Source of the DNA: Sphingomonas sp.
GTDB taxonomy: Bacteria > Pseudomonadota > Alphaproteobacteria > Sphingomonadales > Sphingomonadaceae
DNA: 25,478 bases
NCBI GenBank assembly: GCA_025935515.1
Contig: JAICVC010000009.1
Coordinates: forward strand, 1 to 25,478
Direction of reading: 5' to 3'
Positions 14,823 through 21,211 of the stretch are shown one piece after another. Both the position numbers and the translations under genes were made by a program. The notes beneath the pieces are model-generated. The model was given only the letters and a program-made list of their open reading frames with translations, was not told the DNA's origin and made no database searches. Position 1 is the first letter of the stretch. Each line of letters begins with the position of its first letter.

Positions 14823-15145
14823 CCGCGCACCTCCTCGCAGCGCATCACGATGCGATCCTTGGTTCGCGGGTCGTCGAGCAACTGGCGGACCATCAGGCTC
14901 CGGCCGCTCCAGCGCACCCGCTGGTTGAGCGCGACACCGTCGCGCTTGCGGATCGTGACCCGATAGCGCGGCATCGCACTCAGCGCCTGGGCCTCGCTCT
15001 CCGCGCCCACCGTTTCGAGCACCACTGCGCCGAGGCAGCGGCACACTTCTTCCCAGCCGGGTTCCTGCAAACCCATCGCGTTGCGCAGCGAGACGGGTCG
15101 TTCGATCACCAGCCGCTCGCGCAGCGTTCCCGCGAATTCGGTCAT
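14819..15145 (-). CDS. Head closure/head-tail adaptor protein (RcGTA g7-like)
   Basis: 108 residues. FAGTLRERLVIERPVSLRNAMGLQEPGWEEVCRCLGAVV and the later YRVTIRKRDGVALNQRVRWSGRSLMVRQLLDDPRTKDRIVMRCEEV match the SPP1 gp16-like head-tail joining family (L-R-x-R-V/L-x-I/L-E-x-P at the N-terminus, W-x-G-R-x-L/Y near the end). It plugs or extends the connector under the portal. It follows the connector gene after a 75-nt gap that holds two tandem hairpin repeats. Confidence 0.9.
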   Translation of the reverse strand: MTEFAGTLRERLVIERPVSLRNAMGLQEPGWEEVCRCLGAVVLETVGAESEAQALSAMPRYRVTIRKRDGVALNQRVRWSGRSLMVRQLLDDPRTKDRIVMRCEEVRG

Positions 15146-15149
15146 AGCT

Positions 15150-15229
15150 GCCTCCGGTTGGCGTGGGTGGAGGCAGCCATCAGGAAACTCGCCTCCGGTT
15201 GGTGTGGATGGAGGCGGCCATCAGGAAAG
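15150..15229 (-). repeat. Two tandem 41-nt hairpin repeats at the 3' end of the connector gene
   Basis: GCCTCCGGTTGG at 15150 and 15191 starts two imperfect copies of a 38- to 41-nt unit ending GGAGGC.GCCATCAGGAAA. Within copy 1, GCTGCCTCC pairs with GGAGGCAGC (9 bp, 12-nt loop); within copy 2, CGCCTCC pairs with GGAGGCG (7 bp). The CATCAGGAAA end of copy 2 contains the connector stop codon, so copy 1 repeats that 3' end. Confidence 0.85.
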
Positions 15230-15748
15230 CCGCATCCTGCGATGGGGCCGCCATAGCGCAGTGACGGCCGCCGGCACTTCGCCGCCATCGCCGTCACGGG
15301 CGGTGAACAAATGCGCGACCAGGCGCAGCACGCCCTGGCGAAGGGGCTCGGGGACTCCATTCTCATCTTCGGCCATGCCAGCGCGCCCGCCGACCCGCAG
15401 CCTCGACGCATCCACTGCTTGTTCGAGCCGGACCCACCCGTCGCCGGCGAAATCCACGTCGAGCGCGTATCCACCGCTGTCCAGCGGCGTGACGACACCG
15501 GCGGCATCGACGGCGGCCACCGTCGTCATCGACCGCACCGGCGTGATTGGCAGCCGCTCCCAGGCTCCACTTGCCGGCAAGTCGAGCTCGAATTCGCGCG
15601 CGACGACCACCTGGTTGATGAATGCTTCGCAAATCGCACTCGCGGTGCGGATCAGACCCGCCACAAGCGCTTCCTCCTCGCCCGTCTCGATGCGGACGTA
15701 GGCCTGCGCCTCGCTCATGGTGACGATCGGCTCGGCCGGCGTCGCCAT
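15221..15748 (-). CDS. Head-tail connector protein (gp6-like, RcGTA g6-like)
   Basis: 175 residues. The N-terminus PAEPIVTMSEAQAYVRIETGEEEALVAGLIRTASAICEAFINQVVV is the gp6/gp15 connector signature (L/S-E-A-x-x-x-L/V-R-x-x, D/E-x-x-x-x-x-L-I-x-x-A). A beta domain follows with PITPVRSMTTVAAVDAAG and YALDVDFAGDGWVRL, then a helical end. The protein forms the 12-fold adaptor ring below the portal. Its ATG overlaps the stop of the fiber-tail adaptor-like gene (ATGA). Confidence 0.92.
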   Translation of the reverse strand: MATPAEPIVTMSEAQAYVRIETGEEEALVAGLIRTASAICEAFINQVVVAREFELDLPASGAWERLPITPVRSMTTVAAVDAAGVVTPLDSGGYALDVDFAGDGWVRLEQAVDASRLRVGGRAGMAEDENGVPEPLRQGVLRLVAHLFTARDGDGGEVPAAVTALWRPHRRMRLS

Positions 15749-16032
15749 CAGCGCTTCTCCACGCGAAGCACGATCGACCGGTCGTCGGTGCGCCCCGACT
15801 GGGTAACGACCCTGTTCGACAGCCGATACAGCCGCCCGGCTGTCCCACCGCTGGCCTGGACCGTCGACACCCGATCGCCGAGGCTGCTGTTCACGATCTC
15901 GACACCGCCGGTCTCGTCGGGCTCGACCGCCCAGACGCTTTCCATCAGGATGTCGTCGTCGTCGAGATAATCGACGCCCCAATCGATGGCATAATCGAGA
16001 ACCGCCGAAGGGTCCTTCAAAAGCAGTGTCAT
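15748..16032 (-). CDS. Phage fiber-tail adaptor-like protein
   Basis: 94 residues: LLLKDPSAVLDYAIDWGVDYLDDDDILMESVWAVEP, then GDRVSTVQASGGTAGRLYRLSNRVVTQSGRTDDRSIVLRVE. The K-D-P-x-A-V-L-D-Y-x-x-D-W start, the SGGTAGxxYxLxNxV core and the final SGRTxxRSxxLxV strand are those of small Ig-like proteins annotated as fiber-tail adaptors. A GGAAGA ribosome site lies about 7 nt before the ATG. In this cluster it could link the spike to the connector or tail, but this is inferred from family name and position next to the spike cassette. Confidence 0.85.
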   Translation of the reverse strand: MTLLLKDPSAVLDYAIDWGVDYLDDDDILMESVWAVEPDETGGVEIVNSSLGDRVSTVQASGGTAGRLYRLSNRVVTQSGRTDDRSIVLRVEKR

Positions 16033-16053
16033 TGGTCTCTTCCGTTGCTTGGC

Positions 16054-16194
16054 TCAGCGCGCTTCCGGCTGAGCGACCCTGTCCGGCTGGACGATGATGG
16101 TGCGTTTGCGTGGCGGCGTTCCGCGATTGCTGACGCTTCGGTCGGCCTGCGCCGCAACCGGCGCTTCGCCGATGCTTTGCGCGCCAATGCTCAT
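16054..16194 (-). CDS. 46-residue protein upstream of the fiber-tail adaptor
   Basis: ATG 16194 to TGA 16054 encodes 46 residues: MSIGAQSIGEAPVAAQADRS, a middle SNRGTPPRKR, and TIIVQPDRVAQPEAR. GGAGGGG lies 4-8 nt before the ATG, and the start overlaps the stop of a 14-codon ORF (ATGA). The IGAQSIGEAPVAA opening recalls small proteins that precede fiber-tail adaptor genes in other phages, often with A-I-G-x-x-P-I/V-A repeats and a hydrophobic V-Q-P-D/E-x-R tail. The function is unknown. It lies between the fiber-tail adaptor and the opposing methyltransferase. Confidence 0.6.
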   Translation of the reverse strand: MSIGAQSIGEAPVAAQADRSVSNRGTPPRKRTIIVQPDRVAQPEAR

Positions 16195-16235
16195 GCCGCC
16201 CCTCCGCTGAGGAGCGGCGGTTCGAACGCTTCCAT
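16191..16235 (-). CDS. 14-codon leader ORF
   Basis: ATG 16235 (MEAFEPPLLSGGAA, then TGA overlapping the next ATG as ATGA). A strong ribosome site, AGAGGAG, lies 8 nt upstream, better than most in the cluster. It may be a leader peptide that couples translation into the 46-residue ORF, or the end of a degraded gene cut off when the methyltransferase gene arrived. No homologue is recognised. Confidence 0.35.
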   Translation of the reverse strand: MEAFEPPLLSGGAA

Positions 16236-16265
16236 GGCTAATCTCCTCTGTTAGAGAGGCGGACG

Positions 16266-17111
16266 ATGATGTTCGTCGAGCGCGATTGCTGCCCAGCCTG
16301 CAAGAGCGGCCGGTCGCGAACCCTCATGACGGCCAAATTTCACGAAGGCCCGCTCGGGGACTTTCTTCGAACCTTCTACCGGCGCGAGCCTTATGAAGGG
16401 ACCTACCAGCTCGACGAGTGCCTCGATTGCGACCTCATCTTTCAGCGCTTCGTCGCCGATCCCGAGCTGATGGCCGACCTCTACTCGGGCCTTGCTCGGC
16501 CTGAGGTCGACGTGCCGATTCCTGAGCACGCCGGGGACACGCATGAGCTACTTTCCCTATCCGCCTTCCTTCACAAGCCGCGGCTCCAGGTCCTCGACTA
16601 CGGCACCGGTTGGGGCGCCTGGCCCATTTCGGCCCGAAAGCTCGGCCACCACGCCTTCGCGACCGAGCTCGCTCCCCACCGTGCCGACTGGGTCGCGAAG
16701 CAAGGCATTCGCGTCATCGCTGACGCCGAAATCGCATCCCACCAGTTCGACGTCATCAACCTCGAACAGGTTCTGGAGCATGTCGCCGAGCCGCTCGATT
16801 TGCTCAGCCAGCTCGCGCCGTCTCTTCGCGGCGTCATCAAGCTCTCGCTGCCCAACAGCCGGCGCCGGGTCATTCGTGAGCTGCAGCGCCGCGACTATCG
16901 GCACATCATGCCCTTCCATCCGTTTGAGCACGTCAACAGCTTCAACCATCGGTCCTTGCGCGAGCTCATCCACCGGGTCGGGCTGAAAGAGGTGCGCCCC
17001 TCGCTTCGGCATCTCTATTCCTTCCGCTCGCTTTCACCGAAGGACCTCGCGCGGCCCATCACGCGCTTCCACAATCCCGCGAACCTCTATCTCTGGGCTA
17101 TGAAGCAATGA
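16266..17111 (+). CDS. Class I SAM-dependent methyltransferase with N-terminal zinc-ribbon
   Basis: 281 residues. C9-P-A-C12 and C52-L-D-C55 form a likely zinc ribbon ahead of a Rossmann methyltransferase domain with motif I VLDYGTGWGAWPISARKLGH (about 109-128), an acidic end of strand 2 (ATELAPHRADW), and NLEQVLEHVAEPLDLLSQLAPSLRGVIKLSLPN. Zinc-ribbon methyltransferases of this layout often act on nucleotide sugars or polysaccharides. It is the only plus-strand gene inside the structural cluster and its last 14 nt overlap the spike gene tail to tail. GAGGCGG lies 5 nt before the start. The substrate is unknown; surface glycan or spike modification are possibilities. Confidence 0.85.
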   Translation: MMFVERDCCPACKSGRSRTLMTAKFHEGPLGDFLRTFYRREPYEGTYQLDECLDCDLIFQRFVADPELMADLYSGLARPEVDVPIPEHAGDTHELLSLSAFLHKPRLQVLDYGTGWGAWPISARKLGHHAFATELAPHRADWVAKQGIRVIADAEIASHQFDVINLEQVLEHVAEPLDLLSQLAPSLRGVIKLSLPNSRRRVIRELQRRDYRHIMPFHPFEHVNSFNHRSLRELIHRVGLKEVRPSLRHLYSFRSLSPKDLARPITRFHNPANLYLWAMKQ

Positions 17112-19140
17112 GGCCGTGCGCGCGAAGCGCCGACAGGATGCCGTTGACCGTGCCCTGGTTGGGGGCGCCGGAGGCATCGTTCGCGATCGGGGTCTGCTGA
17201 GCCGCAACGACTTGCGTCCCGTTGACCTTGAGGACCTTGCCCGCCTGGATGTCCATGCCGGCGGAATCCATGTTCACGATGCCGGCGCCGTTGACGCGGA
17301 AGCGGTGCGCCCATCCCGCGTTCTGGACGTCGTGGATGGTCCCGAAACCGTGGACGTAGAGGACGCTTGCGACGTTGGTCGGCCCGCCATTCCAGTAGCG
17401 GCTCTGGAACCCGGCATAGCTATTGGTGTGGTCGAGGTAGAATGTGGTGTCGGTCGCGAGGCCCGCCTGTGGCCCAAGGTTGTGCGAATTGCCGAGCGCG
17501 ACCAGCGAACCGGCCGCAGTGATCCCGCCGGTCGAGCTGATGTTGGTGCCGCCGCAAAGCACTGACACGCCCCTTACGCAGGGGCTCATCATCCCGCCCA
17601 GAACCAGCGTCGGCGCGGTCAGCTGCGCGAACCCCTGCCCGCTCTCGTGATAGCAGCCCACCAGCACGGTCTGGGCGTTGGGATCGTCGGTCCGATAGGA
17701 GCCGCCGGTGCGGAGCGTCATCCCGCTCGACCAGGCGACGATGTTGTTCGCTGAATCGGCGCCGCCCGAACCCATGAAATACCACCAGCCGTTGTCGCTG
17801 GCTGTGCCCGTCGGGGAGTTCGACGCCGCGCCCACCTCCTGGCCGACCTTCACGCAATAGCGATTCCCGCCTTGCGTCACGACGGACGCGATCGTTCCGG
17901 CAGTGAGCCCATTCGAGTCCGAGTGGCACCCGACATAGGTGTTGCCGAGGAATGACGAATCCCAGAATCCCCACTGCCGGTTCGCCGAGGCGTCGCAGCC
18001 GTGGAGGATCCCGGCATTGTCGTTGTCGCCGTCGATGAAGAAGCCGTTGCGGTTCTGCACGCAGCGCACCTTGCGGAACGAGAACAGGTTGGCGTTGCCT
18101 TCGACCGTCGCCGATCCGGCAACGGCATTGATATAGATTCCGTCCCCCTCGAAGGTGGTGACGATCACATTGTCGAGGATGGCCGACGCCCGCAGGTGGA
18201 TGCCGTGGCACTCGGCTTCGGTTCCCGCATAACCGCCGCGCAGCCTCAGGTTGCGGATGATCGAGCGGTCGGCACCGACCGCCGGCGCGCGGGTGGCGCT
18301 GACCCCGCTGGTGTTGAACCGCTGGACCCGGATGCCGGTCACTCCGGCGGGGAACTTGAACGTCGTCCCGGCGCCGTCGGCGACGCCTGCGCCCTCGATC
18401 GTGAAAGTCCCGTCGCTGAGCTCGATCGTCGACGCGAAATTGAACTCGCCGGCCGCGAAGTTGACCGGCTCGAGCCCGTCGTAGAAGCTGAAATCGGCCG
18501 GCCGCGACACGCGTGCCTTCAGGGCCGCGAACAGCGCCGCGATGGCGCTGCTGTTGGCCGCTCCCGGATTGGCCGTGGAAATGCCGAACCAGCCGGCGTT
18601 CACCGCACCCGAGAATTGGCGCGCCCAGGCCCCCGACGAACCGGTCGGATCGTTCTGCGGCGCAACGTAAAATCCCTGGTCGGCGTCCGCCGCCACTTTC
18701 GCCGCGAGGTTCGATGGGTCGAACCGGAACAGCCCCTCGCGGCCCGCCTCGCTCAGGAACACCGCCTGACCCTTGGGCCCGACCGCAGCCAGCGCGGAAC
18801 GAGTCGCCGCCGCTCCGGCGCCGGCCTGCACCTGCGTGAACCACTCCGCCGCGGCAATCAGCGCGATCGACTTGGTCCCGTTCGAGAAGTTCGTCCGCAC
18901 CCCGCCGATCGGATCGCGGCTGATCGCACCGCCGGCGAGCAACGTGCCGCGGCCAACCTCGCGCTCAGACGGCCGGTCGAGCCCGATCGCGGAATAATAG
19001 AAGCTGTCGCCGACCGCGCACGCGCTGGTGAAGCTGTTGTAGCCGGCGACCGCCGGCCCGAGGATGAAATTCCCGGTGCCGGCCGTCGTCGAGATGTTGC
19101 GCACGAGATCGACGAACCTCGGCTGAAAGGCGTCCGCCAT
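17098..19140 (-). CDS. Beta-helix tail spike/receptor-binding protein
   Basis: 680 residues. Residues 1-110 (ADAFQPRFVDLVRNISTTAGTG, SFYYSAIGLDRPSEREVGRGTLLAGGAISRDPIGG, TKSIALIAAAEWF) form a particle-binding head. A linker with GREGLFRFDPSNL and GAWARQFSG leads to a right-handed parallel beta-helix from about residue 220 (FNFASTIELSDGTFTIEGAG, IIRNLRLRGGYAG, ILDNVIVTTFEGDGIYIN, NGFFIDGDNDNAGILHGCDASAN). The C-terminal 45 residues include VNGTQVVAAQQTPIAN and ILSALRAHGLIAS, shared with the DUF2793 protein. Such spikes bind or cut surface polysaccharide. ATG 19140 is chosen because GGGGAG lies 6 nt upstream; longer starts read through a repeat. It sits between capsid and connector genes, an unusual site for a spike. 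Confidence 0.87.
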   Translation of the reverse strand: MADAFQPRFVDLVRNISTTAGTGNFILGPAVAGYNSFTSACAVGDSFYYSAIGLDRPSEREVGRGTLLAGGAISRDPIGGVRTNFSNGTKSIALIAAAEWFTQVQAGAGAAATRSALAAVGPKGQAVFLSEAGREGLFRFDPSNLAAKVAADADQGFYVAPQNDPTGSSGAWARQFSGAVNAGWFGISTANPGAANSSAIAALFAALKARVSRPADFSFYDGLEPVNFAAGEFNFASTIELSDGTFTIEGAGVADGAGTTFKFPAGVTGIRVQRFNTSGVSATRAPAVGADRSIIRNLRLRGGYAGTEAECHGIHLRASAILDNVIVTTFEGDGIYINAVAGSATVEGNANLFSFRKVRCVQNRNGFFIDGDNDNAGILHGCDASANRQWGFWDSSFLGNTYVGCHSDSNGLTAGTIASVVTQGGNRYCVKVGQEVGAASNSPTGTASDNGWWYFMGSGGADSANNIVAWSSGMTLRTGGSYRTDDPNAQTVLVGCYHESGQGFAQLTAPTLVLGGMMSPCVRGVSVLCGGTNISSTGGITAAGSLVALGNSHNLGPQAGLATDTTFYLDHTNSYAGFQSRYWNGGPTNVASVLYVHGFGTIHDVQNAGWAHRFRVNGAGIVNMDSAGMDIQAGKVLKVNGTQVVAAQQTPIANDASGAPNQGTVNGILSALRAHGLIAS

Positions 19141-19164
19141 TGCGGCTCCCCAAGTCATGGAAAC

Positions 19165-19217
19165 AGATCCTCCCCGGCACGGGGAGGGGGACCATCCCGA
19201 AGGATGGTGGAGGGGGC
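19165..19217 (-). repeat. Double-hairpin palindromic repeat between capsid and spike genes
   Basis: CCTCCCCG (19169-19176) pairs with CGGGGAGG (19180-19187), loop GCA. ACCATCC (19191-19197) pairs with GGATGGT (19202-19208), loop CGAA. The two-hairpin design with a G-rich joint matches the element at 23475-23533 in architecture. It fills the 109-nt gap between the capsid stop and the spike start together with a GGGG/CCCC pair at 19226-19241. Confidence 0.85.
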
Positions 19218-19249
19218 CCGGTGCAGGGGACAACGAGCCCCCTCTGGCG

Positions 19250-20371
19250 TCAGGCGAACTTCAGCAGCTTGATGCTTTCCGAATTGACTACCTGCCCGCC
19301 GATCCGCTTGGTCGCGTAGAAATGAACGTACGGCTTGTGCGTGTAGGGATCGCGCAGGATCGTCGTCGCATTGCGCTCGGCGATCACATAGCCCGCCTTG
19401 AAGTTGCCGAACGCGATCGACAGGCTGTTCGCGGCGATGTCCGGCATATCCTCCGCCTCGATCAGCGGATAACCGAGCAGGCTCGCCGGCTGCCCCGCCG
19501 CCAGGCTCGGCTGGAACATGAACGCGCCGTCCGCGGTCTTGAACTTGCGCACCGCCGCCGCGGTCGCCGAGTTCATCACGAACACCGCGCCCTGCCGGTA
19601 GGGCGAGCGCAAAGTCTGGACGAGGTCGATCAGCTTGTCCGCCGGATTGCTCGCAGGGAACGCGCCCGGCGCGCCGGTGCCGATGAACTGCAGCGTCCCC
19701 ATCGGCCGCGCCGAGTCCACCGTCGCCGCATTGGGCGAGCTCAGGAACCCGAGCGGTTGCGTCACGCCCGTACCGCTGACGAACGCCTTGCCCTCGGCCC
19801 GCGCGAACTCGGTCGCGATCTCGTGCGCAAGCCACTTCTCGACGTCGAACATCGCATCGTCGAGCATCTGCTGCGACGCGGCCGGATTGGCGTAGAGCTC
19901 TCCACTCGCCGGCACCACCTCGGTAAACGACGGCGTCCCGGTTTCCGGCCGAGCCGCCTCGAACCCGACCCAGCCCGACGGAGTCCCGCCGCTCGCGATC
20001 AGCTTGCGATAGCCCGCGCTTCCGACCTTCACGACATTGGCGATCGCCCGGATCGGCGAGATCGCCACCAGCGTCTCGTCGATCACCCGGTCGATCTCTT
20101 CCGGCACCGCATAACCGCCAATCGCATCCGACGAAGACCCAATCGCCTTGGTCTCCAGTCCCGCTTCGATCCCGCGGCGAAGATACTGGTCGACGAAGCT
20201 CGCCGCCTCAGCCGACTTCACGCCATCGAGCGCCGGCCGCTGGGCCGCGATCGCGCCGCTCGCGATCTTCGCCTTCAGCAGCTCCAACTCCGCGCGGAGC
20301 GCCGCGACGCCATCATCCTCTTCGAACTGCTCGAACGACTCCTCGAGCACATCCGCTTTCACTTCCACCAT
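19250..20371 (-). CDS. HK97-fold major capsid protein (RcGTA g5-like)
   Basis: 373 residues. The N-terminal 60 residues are an acidic coiled coil (LEESFEQFEEDDGVAALRAELELLKAKI), the delta domain that guides assembly and is cleaved off. The capsid fold starts near residue 75 (LETKAIGSSSDAIGGYAVPEEIDRVIDETLVAISPIRAIANVV), with GGTPSGWVGFEAARPET and FTEVVPASGELYANPAASQQMLDDAMFDVEKWLAHEIATEFARAEGKAFVSGTG typical of Phage_capsid, and a C-terminal VHFYATKRIGGQVVNSESIKLLKF strand. AGGAG precedes the ATG. The gene is bracketed by palindromic repeats on both sides, which may set its expression apart from its neighbours. Confidence 0.95.
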   Translation of the reverse strand: MVEVKADVLEESFEQFEEDDGVAALRAELELLKAKIASGAIAAQRPALDGVKSAEAASFVDQYLRRGIEAGLETKAIGSSSDAIGGYAVPEEIDRVIDETLVAISPIRAIANVVKVGSAGYRKLIASGGTPSGWVGFEAARPETGTPSFTEVVPASGELYANPAASQQMLDDAMFDVEKWLAHEIATEFARAEGKAFVSGTGVTQPLGFLSSPNAATVDSARPMGTLQFIGTGAPGAFPASNPADKLIDLVQTLRSPYRQGAVFVMNSATAAAVRKFKTADGAFMFQPSLAAGQPASLLGYPLIEAEDMPDIAANSLSIAFGNFKAGYVIAERNATTILRDPYTHKPYVHFYATKRIGGQVVNSESIKLLKFA

Positions 20372-20400
20372 TCACTTCTCTCCTTTGGGCAACACTTCAC

Positions 20401-20427
20401 CGTCACCCCGGACTTGATCCGGGGTCT
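20401..20427 (-). repeat. Palindromic repeat, CGTCAYCCC family, upstream of the capsid gene
   Basis: ACCCCGGA (20405-20412) and TCCGGGGT (20418-20425) form a perfect 8-bp stem with loop CTTGA, preceded by CGTC. The core is the same as at 13193-13217, with a compensatory A-T/C-G change at the stem base. It lies in the 82-nt gap between the protease and capsid genes. Confidence 0.87.
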
Positions 20428-20453
20428 GCCTTCTCTTCCTTCGTCTGAATTGT

Positions 20454-20888
20454 TTAGGTCTGGACCGCGTGCACCCGCGCCCGCGGCTGCATCGGGTTCG
20501 CCACCAGGCTGACCTCAATCAAATCGAGCTCGATCAGCTCACGATGGGCGCCTGCGCTCTTCGCCTCGCGCACCCGATAGCCGAAGCTCAGCCCATCGAC
20601 CTTGCCGCTCCCGAGCAACCGCGACGCCCGCGCGTCGCCCACCGCCGCAATCACCCGCAGCCCGCGCGCATCCTCGCGCAGCTGCTCGATCCGCCCGATC
20701 ACCGCGCCGGCCTTGTGTTGCCACAACAGCGGCACTTCACCGCCCTTCTGAAGCGCCCGCAGGAACGCGCCCTTGCGCACGATGTCCCCGCCCTTGTCCG
20801 GCCGGTCGAACACCGCCGCGTACCCCGCGAACCTTAGTTTCCCCTCTCCTTTAGGGGAGGGGGTCAGGGGGTGGGGCAGTCGCTTCAC
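20454..20888 (-). CDS. HK97-family prohead protease (RcGTA g4-like)
   Basis: 144 residues from a GTG that overlaps the DUF6127 stop. After an odd N-terminus (KRLPHPLTPSPKGEGKL) the family sequence begins at RFAGYAAVFDRPDKGGDIVRKGAF. The catalytic histidine lies in VPLLWQHKAG and the serine in VDGLSFGYR, with LIELDLIEVSLVANPMQPRA supplying the usual acidic strand and final N-P. The enzyme trims the capsid delta domain and scaffold during maturation. It is short for the family, with no long C-terminal tail. The PLTPSPKGEG stretch is read from a palindromic repeat inserted in the 5' coding region. Confidence 0.92.
   Translation of the reverse strand: MKRLPHPLTPSPKGEGKLRFAGYAAVFDRPDKGGDIVRKGAFLRALQKGGEVPLLWQHKAGAVIGRIEQLREDARGLRVIAAVGDARASRLLGSGKVDGLSFGYRVREAKSAGAHRELIELDLIEVSLVANPMQPRARVHAVQT
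20841..20877 (-). repeat. CCCTCTCC-type palindromic repeat inside the 5' end of the protease gene
   Basis: CCCTCTCC (20842-20849) pairs with GGGGAGGG (20854-20861) around TTTA, followed by GGTCAGGGGGTGGGG. On the minus strand it is read in frame as PHPLTPSPKGEG, a peptide frequently seen where such repeats fall inside genes. It lies 11-47 nt after the protease start codon. Confidence 0.82.
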
Positions 20889-21211
20889 TGCACCACCAGA
20901 TCCGTCAGCCGCAGCCGCACCGCGATCCCGATCAGCAGCATCGCCAGCATCAGCCGCACCGCCCAGGTCACCACCGCCCGCCACGCGCTACGCTTGGCGT
21001 CGCGCCACGCCGACAGCAGCTCGCGCAATTCATCCATGTCCCGCCGCGCCCGCTCGTCATCCAGACCGAGCGACGCCAGCGCCCGCCGCGCGCCTGCCTG
21101 GCTCGACTCCTCGACCAGCGCGCGGAGCGTGATTAGGTCGACCCCGCGGCCCTCGGCCTGCGCCATCAGGCTCGCGAGCAGCGCTTCCGCGCTCAGCGCA
21201 ACATTTGTCAT
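20885..21211 (-). CDS. DUF6127-like small membrane protein
   Basis: 108 residues. The first 75 are helical and charged (AEALLASLMAQAEGRGVDLITLRALVEESSQAGARRALASLGLDDERARRDMDELRELLSAWRDAKRSAW), followed by one transmembrane helix (VVTWAVRLMLAMLLIGIAVRL). The ALVEESS, RALASLGLDDERA and DMDELRELLSAWRDAK motifs match the small DUF6127 proteins found between portal and protease in alphaproteobacterial GTA-like clusters (the g3.5 position). Both ends overlap neighbours by 4 nt. The role is unknown; the membrane helix is odd for a head-assembly gene. Confidence 0.83.
   Translation of the reverse strand: MTNVALSAEALLASLMAQAEGRGVDLITLRALVEESSQAGARRALASLGLDDERARRDMDELRELLSAWRDAKRSAWRAVVTWAVRLMLAMLLIGIAVRLRLTDLVVQ

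Noticed and set aside
15150..15229. Tandem 41-nt units as a mini-CRISPR
   Set aside because: Only two units, directly adjacent with no variable spacer, and each is an internal hairpin.
17420..18844. Minus-strand 474-codon frame within the spike gene
   Set aside because: Out-of-frame shadow rich in arginine and glycine; the real spike frame shows clear beta-helix patterning.
18001..19272. Plus-strand 423-codon frame opposite the spike gene
   Set aside because: Long only because of G+C bias; translation lacks hydrophobic core patterning and it runs into the repeat and the capsid end.
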